From an uncultured Roseiflexaceae bacterium (lineage in GTDB: Bacteria; Chloroflexota; Chloroflexia; Chloroflexales; Roseiflexaceae), in assembly GCA_903932805.1 (NCBI GenBank), contig CAIZHO010000165.1, forward strand, positions 1-6,342: DNA of 6,342 nt. The letters are read 5' to 3'. Below are positions 4,868 through 6,342 of this stretch, one piece after another. Numbering within the stretch: the first letter of the stretch is position 1; each line of letters begins with the position of its first letter. The notes below the pieces were generated by a model. It had not been told where the DNA came from, ran no database searches, and saw nothing but the letters and a program-made list of their open reading frames with translations. The translations under genes were made by a program, and so were the position numbers.

Positions 4868-6342
4868 ATGCAACGACTCTGGTACACCAAACCCGCAGAC
4901 ACCTGGGTCGAAGCACTACCCATAGGAAATGGCCGAATCGGTGCCATGGTCTATGGCGACCCCATGCATGAACGCTATGCGCTCAACGAAGACACCTTTT
5001 GGTCTGGTGCGCCGATTGCTGGTGTGCATACGGATCGCACCGCCGACCTTGCCATTATCCGGTCGCTGCTTGCCGCCGGCGACCATCGCGCTGCAGAGCG
5101 CCACGCCGAAGCCACGTTGACCACGCGCTGGACCCAGTCGTACCTGCCGCTGGCAGAAATGCAGCTGACGACGCTCCTGACCCATCCGGTCACCGAATAC
5201 GTCCGCGACCTCGATTTGGCAACAGCCACCGCTTCGACGACGTTTGTCAGTAATGGCGTCAAATACTTGCGACGCTCGTTTGTGAGTATCCCCGATGATG
5301 TCTTGGTCATCCACTACGACGCAGATACCGCCGGGCAGTTATCACTCAGCATCGGGCTGACCAGCAACTACACGCTCACCCATACCGTCAACAAACGCAC
5401 GATTACCCTCATCGGCGCAGCTCCGTTACATGTGGAGCCAAATTATGTCAACACAGTCACCCCGTTCGCCGGCCTTGGCGGTGGGATGCGCGCCTGCACC
5501 ATGGCACATATCGACTCGCACGACGGGGTTTTGAGCACGGACGAATACGGGATCCACGTAACCGATGCGACGCACTGCACGATTATTGTCAGCGCGGCGA
5601 CAAGCTTCGAATCCTTCGACACGCCAGCAACCGCTGATGCCAAACATCGTGCATGGCAATGTCTGGGGCACTTCACGCGCACCGGCGCACACCGGAGGCA
5701 CGTTGCTGCCCACAGTGCGTTGTATAACCGCAGCGCCATGGTCATCAAACCCGCTCGGAGCGATTTGCCGACCGACGAACGACTGCGTCGATTGTCGGGG
5801 GCTGAGCAATCGATGCTCGATGCGACGGTGCGCTATCATGGCCACGCAGATTCGCATGCTCCGGTCGAGGCGCCTGCCGATGACGTCGGATTGCTGGCGT
5901 TGCTCTACAACATGGGTCGCTATCTGCTGATTGCGTCGTCACAACCCGGTACCCAGGCAGCCAATCTGCAAGGGATATGGAACGACAATCCACGACCGGC
6001 GTGGAGCAGCAATTACACCATCAATATCAATACCCAGATGAACTATTGGGCGGCACTGACCACCAACCTCCGTGAGTGCCAATCCCCCTTGACCGACCTG
6101 ATCGAACATCTCGCAATCGATGGCGCGCGTGCTGCGGCAGCGTACGGATGCAGGGGCTGGACTGCGCATCACAACACCGACATCTGGGCCCAGGCCAATG
6201 CAGTCAAAGGCAAAGCCGTCTGGTTCCTATGGCCGTATGCTGCTGCATGGCTGAGTCTGCACGTCTACGAAGAATACCTGTTCAGTAATGACAGCGCATT
6301 TGCGCGCGAACGCGCGCTCCCGTTGATGCGTGGGGCAGCCGA
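4868..6342 (+). CDS. Glycoside hydrolase family 95 enzyme (alpha-L-fucosidase or alpha-L-galactosidase type), 3' end outside the window
   Basis: GH95 enzymes remove terminal alpha-L-fucose or alpha-L-galactose by an inverting mechanism. The frame runs 491 codons without a stop to the right edge; family members are roughly 750-800 residues, so about 60% is present. The N-terminal beta-domain opens directly with LWYTKPADTWVEALPIGNGRIGAMV and has LNEDTFWSG (39-47). The helical catalytic domain shows NLQGIWND (366-373), YTININTQMNYW (383-394) and HHNTDIW (434-440). N386 and N388 correspond to the activating asparagines N421/N423 of Bifidobacterium AfcA; the catalytic acid and the partner aspartate should lie past the edge. 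T384 sits where AfcA has a histidine (see findings). The start has GAGG at 4859-4862 as a weak ribosome site. No signal peptide or membrane segment precedes the domain, so the enzyme is probably cytoplasmic and uses imported oligosaccharides. LWPYAAAWL and the residues after HHNTDIW differ from the common LWPMGGAWL and GD forms. Confidence 0.9.
   Translation, partial: MQRLWYTKPADTWVEALPIGNGRIGAMVYGDPMHERYALNEDTFWSGAPIAGVHTDRTADLAIIRSLLAAGDHRAAERHAEATLTTRWTQSYLPLAEMQLTTLLTHPVTEYVRDLDLATATASTTFVSNGVKYLRRSFVSIPDDVLVIHYDADTAGQLSLSIGLTSNYTLTHTVNKRTITLIGAAPLHVEPNYVNTVTPFAGLGGGMRACTMAHIDSHDGVLSTDEYGIHVTDATHCTIIVSAATSFESFDTPATADAKHRAWQCLGHFTRTGAHRRHVAAHSALYNRSAMVIKPARSDLPTDERLRRLSGAEQSMLDATVRYHGHADSHAPVEAPADDVGLLALLYNMGRYLLIASSQPGTQAANLQGIWNDNPRPAWSSNYTININTQMNYWAALTTNLRECQSPLTDLIEHLAIDGARAAAAYGCRGWTAHHNTDIWAQANAVKGKAVWFLWPYAAAWLSLHVYEEYLFSNDSAFARERALPLMRGAA

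Noticed and set aside
5565..5930. Open frames on both strands within 5426-5993
   Set aside because: The GH95 frame runs unbroken through this stretch with family motifs before and after it, so the other frames are shadows and not a frameshifted gene.
6302..6317. GCGCGCG-AA-CGCGCGC palindrome
   Set aside because: It falls within coding sequence for ARERA in the GH95 gene, where Ala/Arg codons easily make such repeats; no promoter or gene boundary is nearby.
1..6342. CRISPR, mobile element, tRNA/rRNA or defence island
   Set aside because: I saw no direct repeat arrays, transposase or integrase motifs, target duplications or RNA gene signatures. All long frames are explained by SecA, GpmI and GH95.

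Overview
The window holds two complete housekeeping genes and one incomplete sugar-metabolism gene, all on the + strand. A short, probably divergent, gene start sits at the left edge. The DNA is moderately GC-rich and all three + strand genes share the same codon style. SecA has an extra segment in its first nucleotide-binding domain, carrying a DPDY element. From memory this resembles SecA of Chloroflexota (Chloroflexus/Roseiflexus relatives). The zinc-binding SEC-C tail and the AAGGAG ribosome sites fit a bacterium. Chloroflexota is an inference from family memory and was not tested by a search.

Layout. Bases 1-34 (- strand) may be the first 11 codons of a leftward gene, served by a good sigma70-type promoter at 65-94. 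Bases 95-271 hold no recognisable gene. They carry the secA control region: a perfect 9-bp inverted repeat (195-213) that runs into an extended -10 promoter (210-218), a possible leader hairpin (226-255) and a strong Shine-Dalgarno (261-266). secA occupies 272-3145. After a 53-base spacer with its own Shine-Dalgarno comes gpmI (3199-4764), the cofactor-independent phosphoglycerate mutase. The 103-base gap after gpmI contains a long, nearly perfect hairpin (4789-4823) followed at once by a consensus TATAAT (4829-4834). From 4868 to the right edge runs the 5' part (491 codons) of a glycoside hydrolase family 95 gene, of the alpha-L-fucosidase/alpha-L-galactosidase type, with no stop inside the window.

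How the genes relate. SecA drives protein export and GpmI is a central glycolytic enzyme. They may be co-transcribed because of the short gap, but they have no direct functional link. The GH95 gene seems to be a separate transcription unit. It lacks a signal peptide, so its enzyme probably acts in the cytoplasm on imported oligosaccharides.

No mobile element, CRISPR array, RNA gene or defence system is visible, and I do not see a previously undescribed system. The points most worth checking are the palindrome over the secA promoter, the hairpin-promoter overlap before the GH95 gene, and a threonine in the GH95 active-site motif that bears on substrate choice.
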